36,469 nucleotides of DNA from Actinomycetes bacterium (GTDB lineage: Bacteria > Actinomycetota > Acidimicrobiia > Acidimicrobiales > SZUA-35): assembly GCA_024276425.1 (NCBI GenBank), contig JAJRXF010000171.1, forward strand, positions 1 through 36,469, given 5' to 3'. Under the pieces are notes generated by a model that saw nothing but the letters and a program-made list of their open reading frames with translations, ran no database searches and was not told the DNA's origin. Of this stretch, positions 22,692 to 30,822 are shown in pieces. Both the position numbers and the translations under genes were made by a program. How positions within the stretch are numbered: the first letter of the stretch is position 1; the number at the start of each line of letters is the position of its first letter.

Positions 22692-24500
22692 ATGTCCGGC
22701 GTGATCGGCTACTTCAAACAAGCATGGGACGAACTACTGGCTCCCGATTCGGGATTTGCCATCTCTGAGCAGGAGGTGCTTGGGTTCAAGATGAAGGTCT
22801 TCAACCAGGCGCCCGCCAACATGCGTGTCTTGTGGGAGTTGGCGACCCTGCACGGCGACAAAACCTACGTGGTCTATGAGGATGAGCGTTACAGTTACGC
22901 GCAGATCGATGCCCGCGTCCGGGCTCTGGCTCACTACCTGCGTGACCAGCATGGGGTCGGTTCCGGCGATCGGGTGGCCGTGGCCATGCGCAACTACCCT
23001 GAATGGTTGGTGAGCTACTGGGCCGTCGTGTCCATTGGTGCTGCTGTTGTAGGCATGAATGCCTGGTGGACGGGCCCAGAAATGGAGTTTGGTTTGACCG
23101 ACTCCAAACCCAAGGTGTTGATCGCAGACCGTGAACGGCTGGCCACTGTTGGGCCCCACCTTGATGCCATCCGAGCCAACTCTGCGATGGCTCTGATCGG
23201 GGTGCGCTTACCGGAAGACGCCAGCCAGTCCGAAGGCACAGAACTACCGACAAACAACACAGAACTACCGACAAACAACACAGAACTACCGACTGGTATC
23301 GTCCGGTGGGAAGATGTCGTCAACCCGGATGAGGCTCCGGCCGGGCTCCCGGAAACCGACATCGATCCTGATGACGATGTCACCATCTTCTATACCTCGG
23401 GCACCACCGGCTTTCCCAAGGGTGCGCAACTCACCCATCGTGGCTCGGTCCACAATGTCTTAAATATTGCCTTCCTTAGCATGGTCGGAGCCCTGGCTGA
23501 GGCCAAGCAACTGGCGGCCTCAGGCCAGGAACTTCCCGTGCCTTCCGATCCGGCAACGGTTCCGCAGAAGGTGTTTATGGCTCCGACACCCCTCTTTCAT
23601 GTCACGGCCTGCAACTGTTTGATGCACCCGGCCACCTTGACTGGATCGACCCTGGTCCTCATGTACAAGTGGGATACGGCCCGTGCCCTGGAGTTGATCG
23701 AACGAGAAGGGGTCACCAACTTCTCTGGTGTGCCAACCATGAGTCGAGAGATGTTGCTGCACCAGGACTGGGACAAGCGCGACACCTCGACACTCGAAAC
23801 TCTTGGGGGTGGAGGAGCGCCCTTGCAGCCGGACCTGGTTAGCAAGATTGACCAAGCAATTCCGCAAGGGGCGCCGAGCACCGGCTATGGCTTGACAGAA
23901 ACCAACGGCATCATCACCGCGGTTTCCGCTCAGCTTTATGTGGACAAGCCAGCCTCGTGTGGTCCTGTAGTACCAACCCTGGACTACAAGCTGATAGACG
24001 AGCTTGGCAACGACCTGCCCGAAGGCTCAACCGGTGAGCTTTGTGTCAAGGGCCCCATCGTTATCAAGGGCTACATCAATCGTGAAGAGGCGACGGCTGA
24101 AGCCATCCAGGACGGTTGGTTCCGAACCGGTGACATTGCCAACATCGATGAGGACGGCTTCGTCTTCCTGGTCGATCGGGCCAAGGATATGGTCCTGCGT
24201 GGCGGGGAGAATGTCTATTGCTCAGAAGTCGAGGCTGCCATCTACCGCCACCCTGACATTGCCGAAGCTGCGGTATTTGGTCTACCCGATGAGCGACTGG
24301 GTGAAGAGGTGGCTGCCGCCATTGTGCTGCAGCCGGGCTCCAAGCTGGACGAAGCAGGCCTGGTTGAGTTCATGGCTCCACAGATCGCCAAGTTCAAGAT
24401 TCCGACCCGTGTTTGGTTTCGAACCGAGCCTCTCCCTCAGAATGCCAACGGGAAGTTTCTGAAGAAGAACCTGCGCGAGGAGCTGTTAGAGCAGGGCTAG
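22692..24500 (+). CDS. AMP-binding acyl-CoA synthetase (class I adenylate-forming, fatty-acid ligase-like)
   Basis: The 602-residue product carries the core motifs of the ANL superfamily. These are the phosphate-binding loop FYTSGTTGFPKGAQLTHRG near residues 232-250, GYGLTETNG near 398-406, FRTGDIANIDEDGF near 477, and the C-terminal LRGGENVYCSEVE and NANGKFLKK with the catalytic lysine. It activates a carboxylic acid as an acyl-AMP and then transfers it to CoA. Chain length cannot be judged, though the layout suggests a medium- to long-chain fatty acid ligase. Residues around 183-202 contain a perfect heptapeptide repeat (TELPTNN) unlike the rest of the family. The ATG at 22692 follows a TACACT box by ten bases, so it may have its own promoter. 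Confidence 0.92.
   Translation: MSGVIGYFKQAWDELLAPDSGFAISEQEVLGFKMKVFNQAPANMRVLWELATLHGDKTYVVYEDERYSYAQIDARVRALAHYLRDQHGVGSGDRVAVAMRNYPEWLVSYWAVVSIGAAVVGMNAWWTGPEMEFGLTDSKPKVLIADRERLATVGPHLDAIRANSAMALIGVRLPEDASQSEGTELPTNNTELPTNNTELPTGIVRWEDVVNPDEAPAGLPETDIDPDDDVTIFYTSGTTGFPKGAQLTHRGSVHNVLNIAFLSMVGALAEAKQLAASGQELPVPSDPATVPQKVFMAPTPLFHVTACNCLMHPATLTGSTLVLMYKWDTARALELIEREGVTNFSGVPTMSREMLLHQDWDKRDTSTLETLGGGGAPLQPDLVSKIDQAIPQGAPSTGYGLTETNGIITAVSAQLYVDKPASCGPVVPTLDYKLIDELGNDLPEGSTGELCVKGPIVIKGYINREEATAEAIQDGWFRTGDIANIDEDGFVFLVDRAKDMVLRGGENVYCSEVEAAIYRHPDIAEAAVFGLPDERLGEEVAAAIVLQPGSKLDEAGLVEFMAPQIAKFKIPTRVWFRTEPLPQNANGKFLKKNLREELLEQG
23238..23293 (+). repeat. In-frame 21-bp tandem repeat inside the acyl-CoA synthetase gene
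   Basis: Two perfect copies of a 21-base unit (23238-23258 and 23259-23279) are followed by the first 14 bases of a third. They encode TELPTNN, TELPTNN and TELPT. The unit length is a multiple of three, so copy-number change would keep the frame. It lies in a surface-loop position before the phosphate-binding motif. Confidence 0.95.
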
Positions 24501-24526
24501 CGGGCGGACACCCACCAGCGGGAGCG

Positions 24527-25102
24527 TTAGCTTGGCGGCCGGTAGTTGGTGAGAGCAGCGACGGCCAGGTCGATGAGGACCAGGGCCGAGTCTTCATCGA
24601 TGGGTATGAAACGCATGATTTTGCGCAGCATGAATGGGCCCTCGATCACATCCATGGCGATGTCAAGATTGAGATCGGGGTGGACCTCACCGCGTCCTTG
24701 GGCGAGTTGGATCATGGTTTTGATTGGTCTGCGTTGCTCCTCAACGAAGGCCTGATGGACCTCGGCAAAGTCGGGGTCGTTGGCCGAGCGATTGAGTAAG
24801 CCGAGAAAGGTCCGAGGAATCGTTTCATCGGTCATGAATTCACGGTTAGAGTCAACAAAGGCGAGCAGGTCACCTCGGAGGCTGCCAGTGTTTGGGGTTG
24901 GCAGGGGCACGATCAGGCAACCGAAGGCGGACAGCATCAGATCGTTGGTGGAGGAGAAGTGACGGTAAATCGTCGACTTGGCTACGCCAGAGCGTCGTGC
25001 GACTTCATCGACGGTGAAGCCTTCGACCCCGACGTCTTGCAGCACCGTGAGGGCGGTACCCAGAGTCTTGGCTCGTGCTTCGCTACTGAGTGGCCTCGCC
25101 AT
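24527..25102 (-). CDS. TetR/AcrR-family transcriptional regulator
   Basis: The 191-residue product has a TetR helix-turn-helix, with FTVDEVARRSGVAKSTIYRH at about residues 29-48. A helical ligand domain follows, with a C-terminal part like those of actinobacterial TetR proteins that control exporters (FMTDETIPRTFLGLLNRSAN then EEQRRPIKTMIQLAQGRGEV). It is divergent from the MMPL transporter gene, with about 150 bases between the starts, so it most likely represses that transporter and itself. A 16-bp inverted repeat in the transporter leader is a candidate operator. The gene converges on the acyl-CoA synthetase gene and ends 26 bases after it. Confidence 0.9.
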   Translation of the reverse strand: MARPLSSEARAKTLGTALTVLQDVGVEGFTVDEVARRSGVAKSTIYRHFSSTNDLMLSAFGCLIVPLPTPNTGSLRGDLLAFVDSNREFMTDETIPRTFLGLLNRSANDPDFAEVHQAFVEEQRRPIKTMIQLAQGRGEVHPDLNLDIAMDVIEGPFMLRKIMRFIPIDEDSALVLIDLAVAALTNYRPPS

Positions 25103-25211
25103 AACGAGACTAAATGGTAGCGAGAATTACCGCGGACTGGTGTGACCTTCTTCTCACGCGTTGCAATGCAATGGCTGGCCGAGATACAAACGCTACTCAC
25201 ACGTATCGAAA

Positions 25212-25227
25212 CTGGACCTTGGTCCAG
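25212..25227. promoter_or_regulatory. Perfect inverted repeat in the MMPL leader (candidate TetR operator)
   Basis: CTGGACC-TT-GGTCCAG has two perfect 7-bp arms and lies 29 bases before the GTG of the transporter gene. Its size and symmetry suit a TetR dimer site. It could also form an RNA hairpin in the leader. Confidence 0.55.
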
Positions 25228-25256
25228 GATATCCACCTTGTGAAGAGGAGACCCCT

Positions 25257-27563
25257 GTGTATGCACGCCTCGCCCGATGGAGCTTCCGTAACCGACCCTT
25301 CGTCCTGGCCGCATGGATTGCCGCCATTGTCGGAATCAATGCCATCGGTATCGCCATTGGTGGAGCAACCTTCAACGTCGAGATGGAAATTCCGGCCAGC
25401 GAAACCGCTGACGGATTCGCCACACTGGAGGAGTACTTTCCCGGTCAGGGGGGTGCCTTGACCGGATCCATTGTCTTCCAAAGCGAGGACGGTGTTGATC
25501 AGCCCACGGTGCAAGAAACCATGGAGGGGCTGTTCGCTCAGGTGGACAGGATTGATGGGGTTTCCACTCAGAGCCCATACAGCGAATTTGCTCGCCAGCA
25601 ACAGGTCTCACCCGACGGCACCATTGCTTTTGCCCAAGTGAACTTCGACAGTGACATTGATCAATCCGAGTCGGCCGAGATCGGCGCCGCAATCTTGGAA
25701 CTTCTCCCCGAACAAGACGGCCTGCGAGTAGAACTTGGTGGATCAGCCTTGGCTGTCTTCGAACCACCGGAAACCGAATTGGTTGGCCTCGCTTTTGCCA
25801 TCGTCATCCTGATCATCGCCTTTGGGTCGGTGTTGGCTATGGGCCTCCCCATCGGCGTCGCCCTCTTCGGTGTTGGCACCGGTTCGGCCATTGTGACCCT
25901 GATTACCCACGTCATGACCGTTCCCGACTTCGCTCCCTTGATTGGGGTCATGATCGGGCTGGGTGCTGGTATTGACTACGCCCTCTTCATCATCACCCGA
26001 TATCGAGAAGGCACTCGCGAGGGTCTCTCGCCGGAGGAAGCAACGGTGGCCGCCATGGACACCGCTGGCCGAGCCGTCGTGTTCGCTGGCTTGACTGTCG
26101 TCGTCTCCTTGCTTGGCATGTTGCTGATCGGTTTGGCCTTTATTTCCGGTCTCGGCATTTCTGCCGCCATCACCGTGGCAGCCGTCATGGTGGCCTCGGT
26201 CACCCTGTTGCCTGCCTTGTTGGGGTTTGCTGGCAGCAAGGTCGAGATAACCCGCTGGCGGGGCCTGGTTGCTGCTGCTGCGGTTGCTGCCGCTCTACTG
26301 TTCCTTGGCATCGGGGCTTCTCGGACATTGGTCCTTGGCGCAGTTGGTTTAGCTATCTTAACCATGGCAGCTGGAACGTTCATACCGCCTCTTATGCGGC
26401 TGGTGCCCGAGCGCAAGGAGAAACCACTTCGGGAGACCTTGGCCTATCGCTGGAGTCGTGTTGTTCAGCGCAATCCGTGGCAGTCTTTGCTAGTTGGTGG
26501 TGGTATTTTGCTCTTGCTGTCGGCTCCGATGCTCAGCCTGCGTCTTGGTTTCTCTGATGAGGGGAACTTCAGTGAAGAGACAACGACTCGTCAGGCCTAT
26601 GACCTGGTAGCCGAAGGGTTTGGTCCAGGATTCAACGGCCCGTTTGTGGTGGCGGTCGAGGTTGAATCCTCTCAGGATTTGGCTGTTGTTCGAAGTCTCC
26701 AAGAAGCCATTCTGGCCGATGAGGGAGTGGCCTCGGCCAGCCCTCCGATCCCCAGTGATCGGGAGAATCCCGAGGCATCACCAGCCTTCTTGATCAGCGT
26801 GGTTCCAACCACCTCACCCCAAGACGCGTTAACCAACGAGACCGTTGAACGACTGCGAGAGATCGTGGTGCCCGCCGCGATTGAGGGATCAACGGTGACC
26901 GCCAATATCACTGGTGCAGTTCCCGCCAATATTGACTTCAGTGCTTTCCTGGCCAAGCGGATCCTGGTCTTCCTCGTTGTTGTGCTCGGGTTGTCGTTCA
27001 TCTTGTTGATGGCGGTCTTCCGGTCATTGGTCGTCCCTCTCAAGGCTGTGATCATGAACATGCTGAGTATTTCGGCCGCCTATGGCCTGGTGGTGGCTCT
27101 GTTTCAGTGGGGCTGGTTTGGTGGCCTGACCGGGATCGAGCCTGCACCGATTGAGCCGTTCATTCCCATGATGTTGTTCGCCATTGTCTTCGGCCTGTCG
27201 ATGGATTATGAGGTGTTCTTGTTGTCCAGAGTCAAGGAAGAGTTTGACCGCACCGGCGACCCGGTTGAGTCGGTTGCTGATGGGTTGGCTTCGACTGCTC
27301 GAGTGATCACGGCGGCAGCCGCCATCATGGTTGTGGTGTTCGGGAGCTTCCTTTTTGAGGATGACCGCATCATTAAGGTCTTTGGCACTGGCCTCGCTTC
27401 AGCGGTGTTTTTGGACGCCACTCTGGTCAGGATGTTGTTGGTGCCAGCGACCATGGAGCTGCTCGGCGGCAAGAACTGGTGGCTGCCCGGTTGGCTGGAC
27501 AAGATCGTGCCGACCATCAATGTCGAGGGCCCCGCCCCAGCAGTGACCGCACCGGCCGAGTAG
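25257..27563 (+). CDS. MMPL/RND-family membrane transporter
   Basis: The 768-residue product has the duplicated layout of MMPL transporters. Each half has one hydrophobic helix, an extracytoplasmic domain of about 130-160 residues, and a block of five or so helices. The conserved Asp-Tyr motifs appear as GIDYALFIITRYREG (about residues 240-254) in the first half and LSMDYEVFLLSRVKEEF (about 647-663) in the second. In actinobacteria such proteins use the proton gradient to export lipids or hydrophobic compounds. The substrate is unknown here. The start is the GTG at 25257 with AAGAGGAG upstream; the longer frame from 25161 has no membrane signal before this point. It is divergent from a TetR gene and likely under its control. 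Confidence 0.93.
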   Translation: MYARLARWSFRNRPFVLAAWIAAIVGINAIGIAIGGATFNVEMEIPASETADGFATLEEYFPGQGGALTGSIVFQSEDGVDQPTVQETMEGLFAQVDRIDGVSTQSPYSEFARQQQVSPDGTIAFAQVNFDSDIDQSESAEIGAAILELLPEQDGLRVELGGSALAVFEPPETELVGLAFAIVILIIAFGSVLAMGLPIGVALFGVGTGSAIVTLITHVMTVPDFAPLIGVMIGLGAGIDYALFIITRYREGTREGLSPEEATVAAMDTAGRAVVFAGLTVVVSLLGMLLIGLAFISGLGISAAITVAAVMVASVTLLPALLGFAGSKVEITRWRGLVAAAAVAAALLFLGIGASRTLVLGAVGLAILTMAAGTFIPPLMRLVPERKEKPLRETLAYRWSRVVQRNPWQSLLVGGGILLLLSAPMLSLRLGFSDEGNFSEETTTRQAYDLVAEGFGPGFNGPFVVAVEVESSQDLAVVRSLQEAILADEGVASASPPIPSDRENPEASPAFLISVVPTTSPQDALTNETVERLREIVVPAAIEGSTVTANITGAVPANIDFSAFLAKRILVFLVVVLGLSFILLMAVFRSLVVPLKAVIMNMLSISAAYGLVVALFQWGWFGGLTGIEPAPIEPFIPMMLFAIVFGLSMDYEVFLLSRVKEEFDRTGDPVESVADGLASTARVITAAAAIMVVVFGSFLFEDDRIIKVFGTGLASAVFLDATLVRMLLVPATMELLGGKNWWLPGWLDKIVPTINVEGPAPAVTAPAE

Positions 27564-27564
27564 A

Positions 27565-27592
27565 TCAGGCGACCAACTGGTAGTCGCCCTGA
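27565..27592. terminator. Hairpin between convergent MMPL and STAND genes
   Basis: TCAGGCGAC and GTCGCCCTGA pair over nine bases with one bulged C and a loop of nine bases. It begins two bases after the MMPL stop and lies just beyond the end of the convergent regulator gene. There is no T-tract, so this may be a bidirectional, weak or factor-assisted terminator. Confidence 0.4.
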
Positions 27593-27602
27593 CCAGAACG
27601 AT

Positions 27603-30600
27603 CTAGTGGCGATTCAAGGTCCAGCTGATTCGTAGGGTTTGGCTGGGGTCATAACAACAGAACCGGCCAGTCCGGACCGATCGGTCCAGGTGGTCCCCGA
27701 GGGCAGGATTGACTGACGAGATACGGCTTACCGCTCGTGAGATAGAGCGACGCACGTTGATTCGCGCCTTCTCCGTTGCGTCATGAGAGGTACGGGTACG
27801 TCCACCCAAGCCGAATGCTCCGACCAGCTCGGCCTCCAATAGTTCAAGTTCATCCCGGGTCGCATCCGACGTGCCAAGATCTGCGGTCTCAATCGAACGG
27901 TCAAGCCGGTCGCTCAATTCGAGGTAGCGGGCCCGATAGGCCTCCCGGGCTGCGGCGTCCAACCCCGGACCAGTGCCCGACTCGTCCAGTACGGGCATGC
28001 CAGCCACGATGGAGTAGAGGTCCAGCGCGTACCAATCACGGCCAGGTTGTTCGACGAGTCGAGCCAGATAGTCGAGGCCCTTGGCATGGCGAATCAAATG
28101 AGTGTTTTCGTCAAGACCAACACACCAAACGTCGCCCTGTCGCTGCAGGGTTGCACGTATTGCCAGCTTGCTTGGGGTCGGTGATTGTGAGTTCGTAATC
28201 GGAGCGGGGCCAGTAGCGGCCTCGTAGTCTCCAATCAAGGTCATCGCCTGGGACATGCCAATCTCGTCGGCTAGTCCAGCAGCTGTCGCTGCGTGCTCGG
28301 ATGCCTCGGTGTGGTCGCCAAGTCGTTCGAGGGCAACGGCGAGCGCGGCATGGCTTCGCACCGCCCAGGGCACAGCATGCATTCGTTCATGGACTTCCAA
28401 GCTGGCTCGGAGATGTCGGGCGGCATCAGCATTCCGACCGAGGCGCAACGCGAGAAGCCCCCGATAGCGGTCGAACGCACCGATCCACGATGCCGCCGAG
28501 GTCGCGGCAACAACGCACTCTCCACCAAATGAGTCGAGGGCGTCATAGAGATAGCCAACACCGGGGTGATCAATGGCGGTTGCCGCTTCGGTGACCAGGG
28601 CAATGGTGACAGCCCACAGAACTGTCGGGCGATCCGATTTCAGTATCTCGAGAGTCTCGTCGATGAGCTTGACGGCCGCATCGGCATCACCCGATATGGC
28701 CTTGGCCAAAGCAACGGCCGCCTGCAGCGTTGGATCGGCTACCAGAGGGAGTAGAGACTCGTACTGTTGCAGGGTTTCGGGCAGGTCACCTCGATCCCAT
28801 GAGTAAACGATGCGGTAAAACTCGAGCGCCGGAGTCTCGATATCGAAGTAGCGGAGCTGTTTGACCGTGTCATCCAACACATCGTCGGCATCGCGATAGC
28901 GCCCCTCCAATGCAGCCACGGTCGCGGTTGCCAGTGCCTGTTGTACTCGGCCTGCCACCGAAGCAGGTTCGCTTGTCAACAAGGTGCTGACCCGCTGGCG
29001 ATCGGCGGCAGCCAGGGCGTCGGTGAGGGCCATGCGTTGAGATCTGATCAGCAGCTCGTGGTCATTGAGCTGGTTGGCCAGGCGCAACGCCTTGTCTGCA
29101 TCTAATCGACGCTCGGCTGTCCGAGTTGGATGAACGCTGAGGGCTCGCCGTCGGGCAAGGTGGGCTTCGCCCAACAAGAGCAGATCGTCAGATTCGGTTG
29201 CTGCGACAATCGCCCGGTCGGCGGCCAACACGTCTTCGAGTTGGCCTCCCCGGATATCACCAGCAGTAGCCACGGCGATGTTGAAAACTGCTTCATCAGC
29301 GGCGTCGTTGCTGGGCTGCAGCCATCGCTCGGAGATTTCTAGCAGGAATGTCGCGTTGAGAGTCGATGGATTGGGCTCCTCAAGCCATCGCAGCCGACCA
29401 TAGGATCGCACCAAGTGCCGTCGACGCTCCTGGGTTGAATCCTCCATTGATTGGGCTGCCTCGATTAGCCGCTGTTCGGCGTCGGGAACTCGCCCAATCA
29501 GAGACAGAACCTCAGCCTCCTCCATGAGTGCCCCGGTCAGAGCACCGGTGTCACCGGTATCGCGGAACAGTGTGACCGCAATTCCGAAATACTGGATTGC
29601 TTCACGAAGAGCACCTGATGAGCGCTCGATACGTGCTGCCTGGCAGGCAGCCTCCGCGGCCTCCCGGCCCTGTTCGCCAATCGCAATTCGTGAAAGATGG
29701 TGAGCCAAGGCGACCGGCGTGGCGTCAACAGATCGGAGCACGTCGGCAGCCCGAGCATGCAGCGCAAAACGCTCATTGGGCTCAAGATCGCCGTAGATGA
29801 CATCGCGGAATAGGCCGTGGCGAAATGATGCGACACCATCGGTGATGGCTACGACATCAGCAGGCATGCGAGTAAGCTCGGCGTCCCCGCTGGTCGTGCG
29901 TTTCCAGACATCGATGGGTGCTGAGCCCAGGACGGCGAGCGCTTGCAGACCAGGCTGAGAGGTTACGGGGATTGCCGCTATTCGACTGCGGAGAAGATCG
30001 GCGATGTCTGCCGGGATAGGTCCATCGGACTCACCGATGTTGTACTCCAACAATCGTTGCACAAAGAGCGGATTGCCATTGGTCCGCCGAGCCAACCTGG
30101 CCGCGTCAGCGGCATCGAGGATGGCACCCGAAGCGTGAGCTAGCTCAATGATCTCGTGCTGGGAGAATCCGCCAAGGGCGATGCGAACACATCGGAACGC
30201 GTCGATGTCTTCGTCACCCGGTCGAGCCGAAGCAATGATGGTGACGCCGGGAATTGGCGGTCGGCGCGAGAGGTAGGAGAAGAGAGCAACGGCTGTTGGC
30301 TCGGCCTCGTGAAGATCCTCGATCACAATCACGAGATCTGTTCTCGAACCTTGCTCGCTGAGCCATATGGCGATGGAACGAAAGATCTCGGCCATATCGG
30401 GAGGAGCTGGGGTGGGGCTGTGTCCGGTAGAGATGACTGTCTGGCCCGGATCAATATCGCTGAATGCCTCAAACCAGGGCCATAGACCAGGTGTGCCCTC
30501 CCATTCGCCAGCGACACCCCAACCAACAACACACCCATCCGCGAGCGCCTCAGATCGAAAGGCTTGCAGGAGGGTGGTCTTACCGATTCCAGCAGGACCT

Positions 30601-30710
30601 ACCACCAGCGCTACCCGCTGGTCAGAGCCCGACGCTCGAGTGTCGTGAAGCCGAGCAAGCGCAGATAATCTCCCGATAATGCGGGGTGTTTGACCGGTCC
30701 GCTCACCCAT
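27603..30710 (-). CDS. Large STAND-type ATPase regulator with TPR-like repeats
   Basis: The 1035-residue product has an N-terminal NTPase domain with P-loop GPAGIGKTT at about residues 38-46 and Walker B LVIVIEDLH at about 126-134. A winged segment (FRHGLFRDVIYGDLEPNER near 300) and a long helical stretch of TPR-like repeats (about 350-860) follow, as in MalT-like and other signal-transducing ATPases. The C-terminus is not a LuxR helix-turn-helix. It has a segment beginning NTHLIRHAKGLDYLARLVEQ, then a region with AFGLGGRTR, ARINVRRSISRAVSRI and GHLDR-like GDHLDRSVRTGRFCCY. I take this as a C-terminal effector or winged-helix domain seen in actinobacterial regulators, with moderate certainty. 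The ATG at 30710 lies seven bases after TACGGT (leaderless); a GTG at 30719 is also in frame. It is divergent from an exported-protein operon. Confidence 0.8.
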   Translation of the reverse strand: MGERTGQTPRIIGRLSALARLHDTRASGSDQRVALVVGPAGIGKTTLLQAFRSEALADGCVVGWGVAGEWEGTPGLWPWFEAFSDIDPGQTVISTGHSPTPAPPDMAEIFRSIAIWLSEQGSRTDLVIVIEDLHEAEPTAVALFSYLSRRPPIPGVTIIASARPGDEDIDAFRCVRIALGGFSQHEIIELAHASGAILDAADAARLARRTNGNPLFVQRLLEYNIGESDGPIPADIADLLRSRIAAIPVTSQPGLQALAVLGSAPIDVWKRTTSGDAELTRMPADVVAITDGVASFRHGLFRDVIYGDLEPNERFALHARAADVLRSVDATPVALAHHLSRIAIGEQGREAAEAACQAARIERSSGALREAIQYFGIAVTLFRDTGDTGALTGALMEEAEVLSLIGRVPDAEQRLIEAAQSMEDSTQERRRHLVRSYGRLRWLEEPNPSTLNATFLLEISERWLQPSNDAADEAVFNIAVATAGDIRGGQLEDVLAADRAIVAATESDDLLLLGEAHLARRRALSVHPTRTAERRLDADKALRLANQLNDHELLIRSQRMALTDALAAADRQRVSTLLTSEPASVAGRVQQALATATVAALEGRYRDADDVLDDTVKQLRYFDIETPALEFYRIVYSWDRGDLPETLQQYESLLPLVADPTLQAAVALAKAISGDADAAVKLIDETLEILKSDRPTVLWAVTIALVTEAATAIDHPGVGYLYDALDSFGGECVVAATSAASWIGAFDRYRGLLALRLGRNADAARHLRASLEVHERMHAVPWAVRSHAALAVALERLGDHTEASEHAATAAGLADEIGMSQAMTLIGDYEAATGPAPITNSQSPTPSKLAIRATLQRQGDVWCVGLDENTHLIRHAKGLDYLARLVEQPGRDWYALDLYSIVAGMPVLDESGTGPGLDAAAREAYRARYLELSDRLDRSIETADLGTSDATRDELELLEAELVGAFGLGGRTRTSHDATEKARINVRRSISRAVSRISSVNPALGDHLDRSVRTGRFCCYDPSQTLRISWTLNRH

Positions 30711-30765
30711 CGAGAACACCGTAGTCGGCGGCCTTGGGCCGCGACGAATACCCGGATGCTAAACA

Positions 30766-30780
30766 CGGAACATTGTTCCG
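30766..30780. promoter_or_regulatory. Perfect 15-bp palindrome in the STAND/exported-protein gap
   Basis: CGGAACATTGTTCCG has two perfect 7-bp arms around one central T. It lies 55-70 bases upstream of the regulator's start and about 43-57 bases upstream of the exported-protein start. A further half-site GGAAC follows at about 30787. It resembles but does not match the LexA box (the GAAC/GTTC halves are three bases apart, not four). The regulator that binds it is unknown, and the divergent STAND protein is a candidate. Confidence 0.65.
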
Positions 30781-30822
30781 ACCTTTGGAACGCCTCCAGT
30801 GTGTAGGAGGGAACAGACCGGT

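Noticed and set aside
23238-23293. CRISPR-like repeat
   Set aside because: The units are directly adjacent without spacers, keep the reading frame and lie within a clear enzyme gene.
30766-30780. LexA/SOS box
   Set aside because: The spacing between the GAAC and GTTC halves is three bases instead of four, and the divergent genes are not SOS-type.
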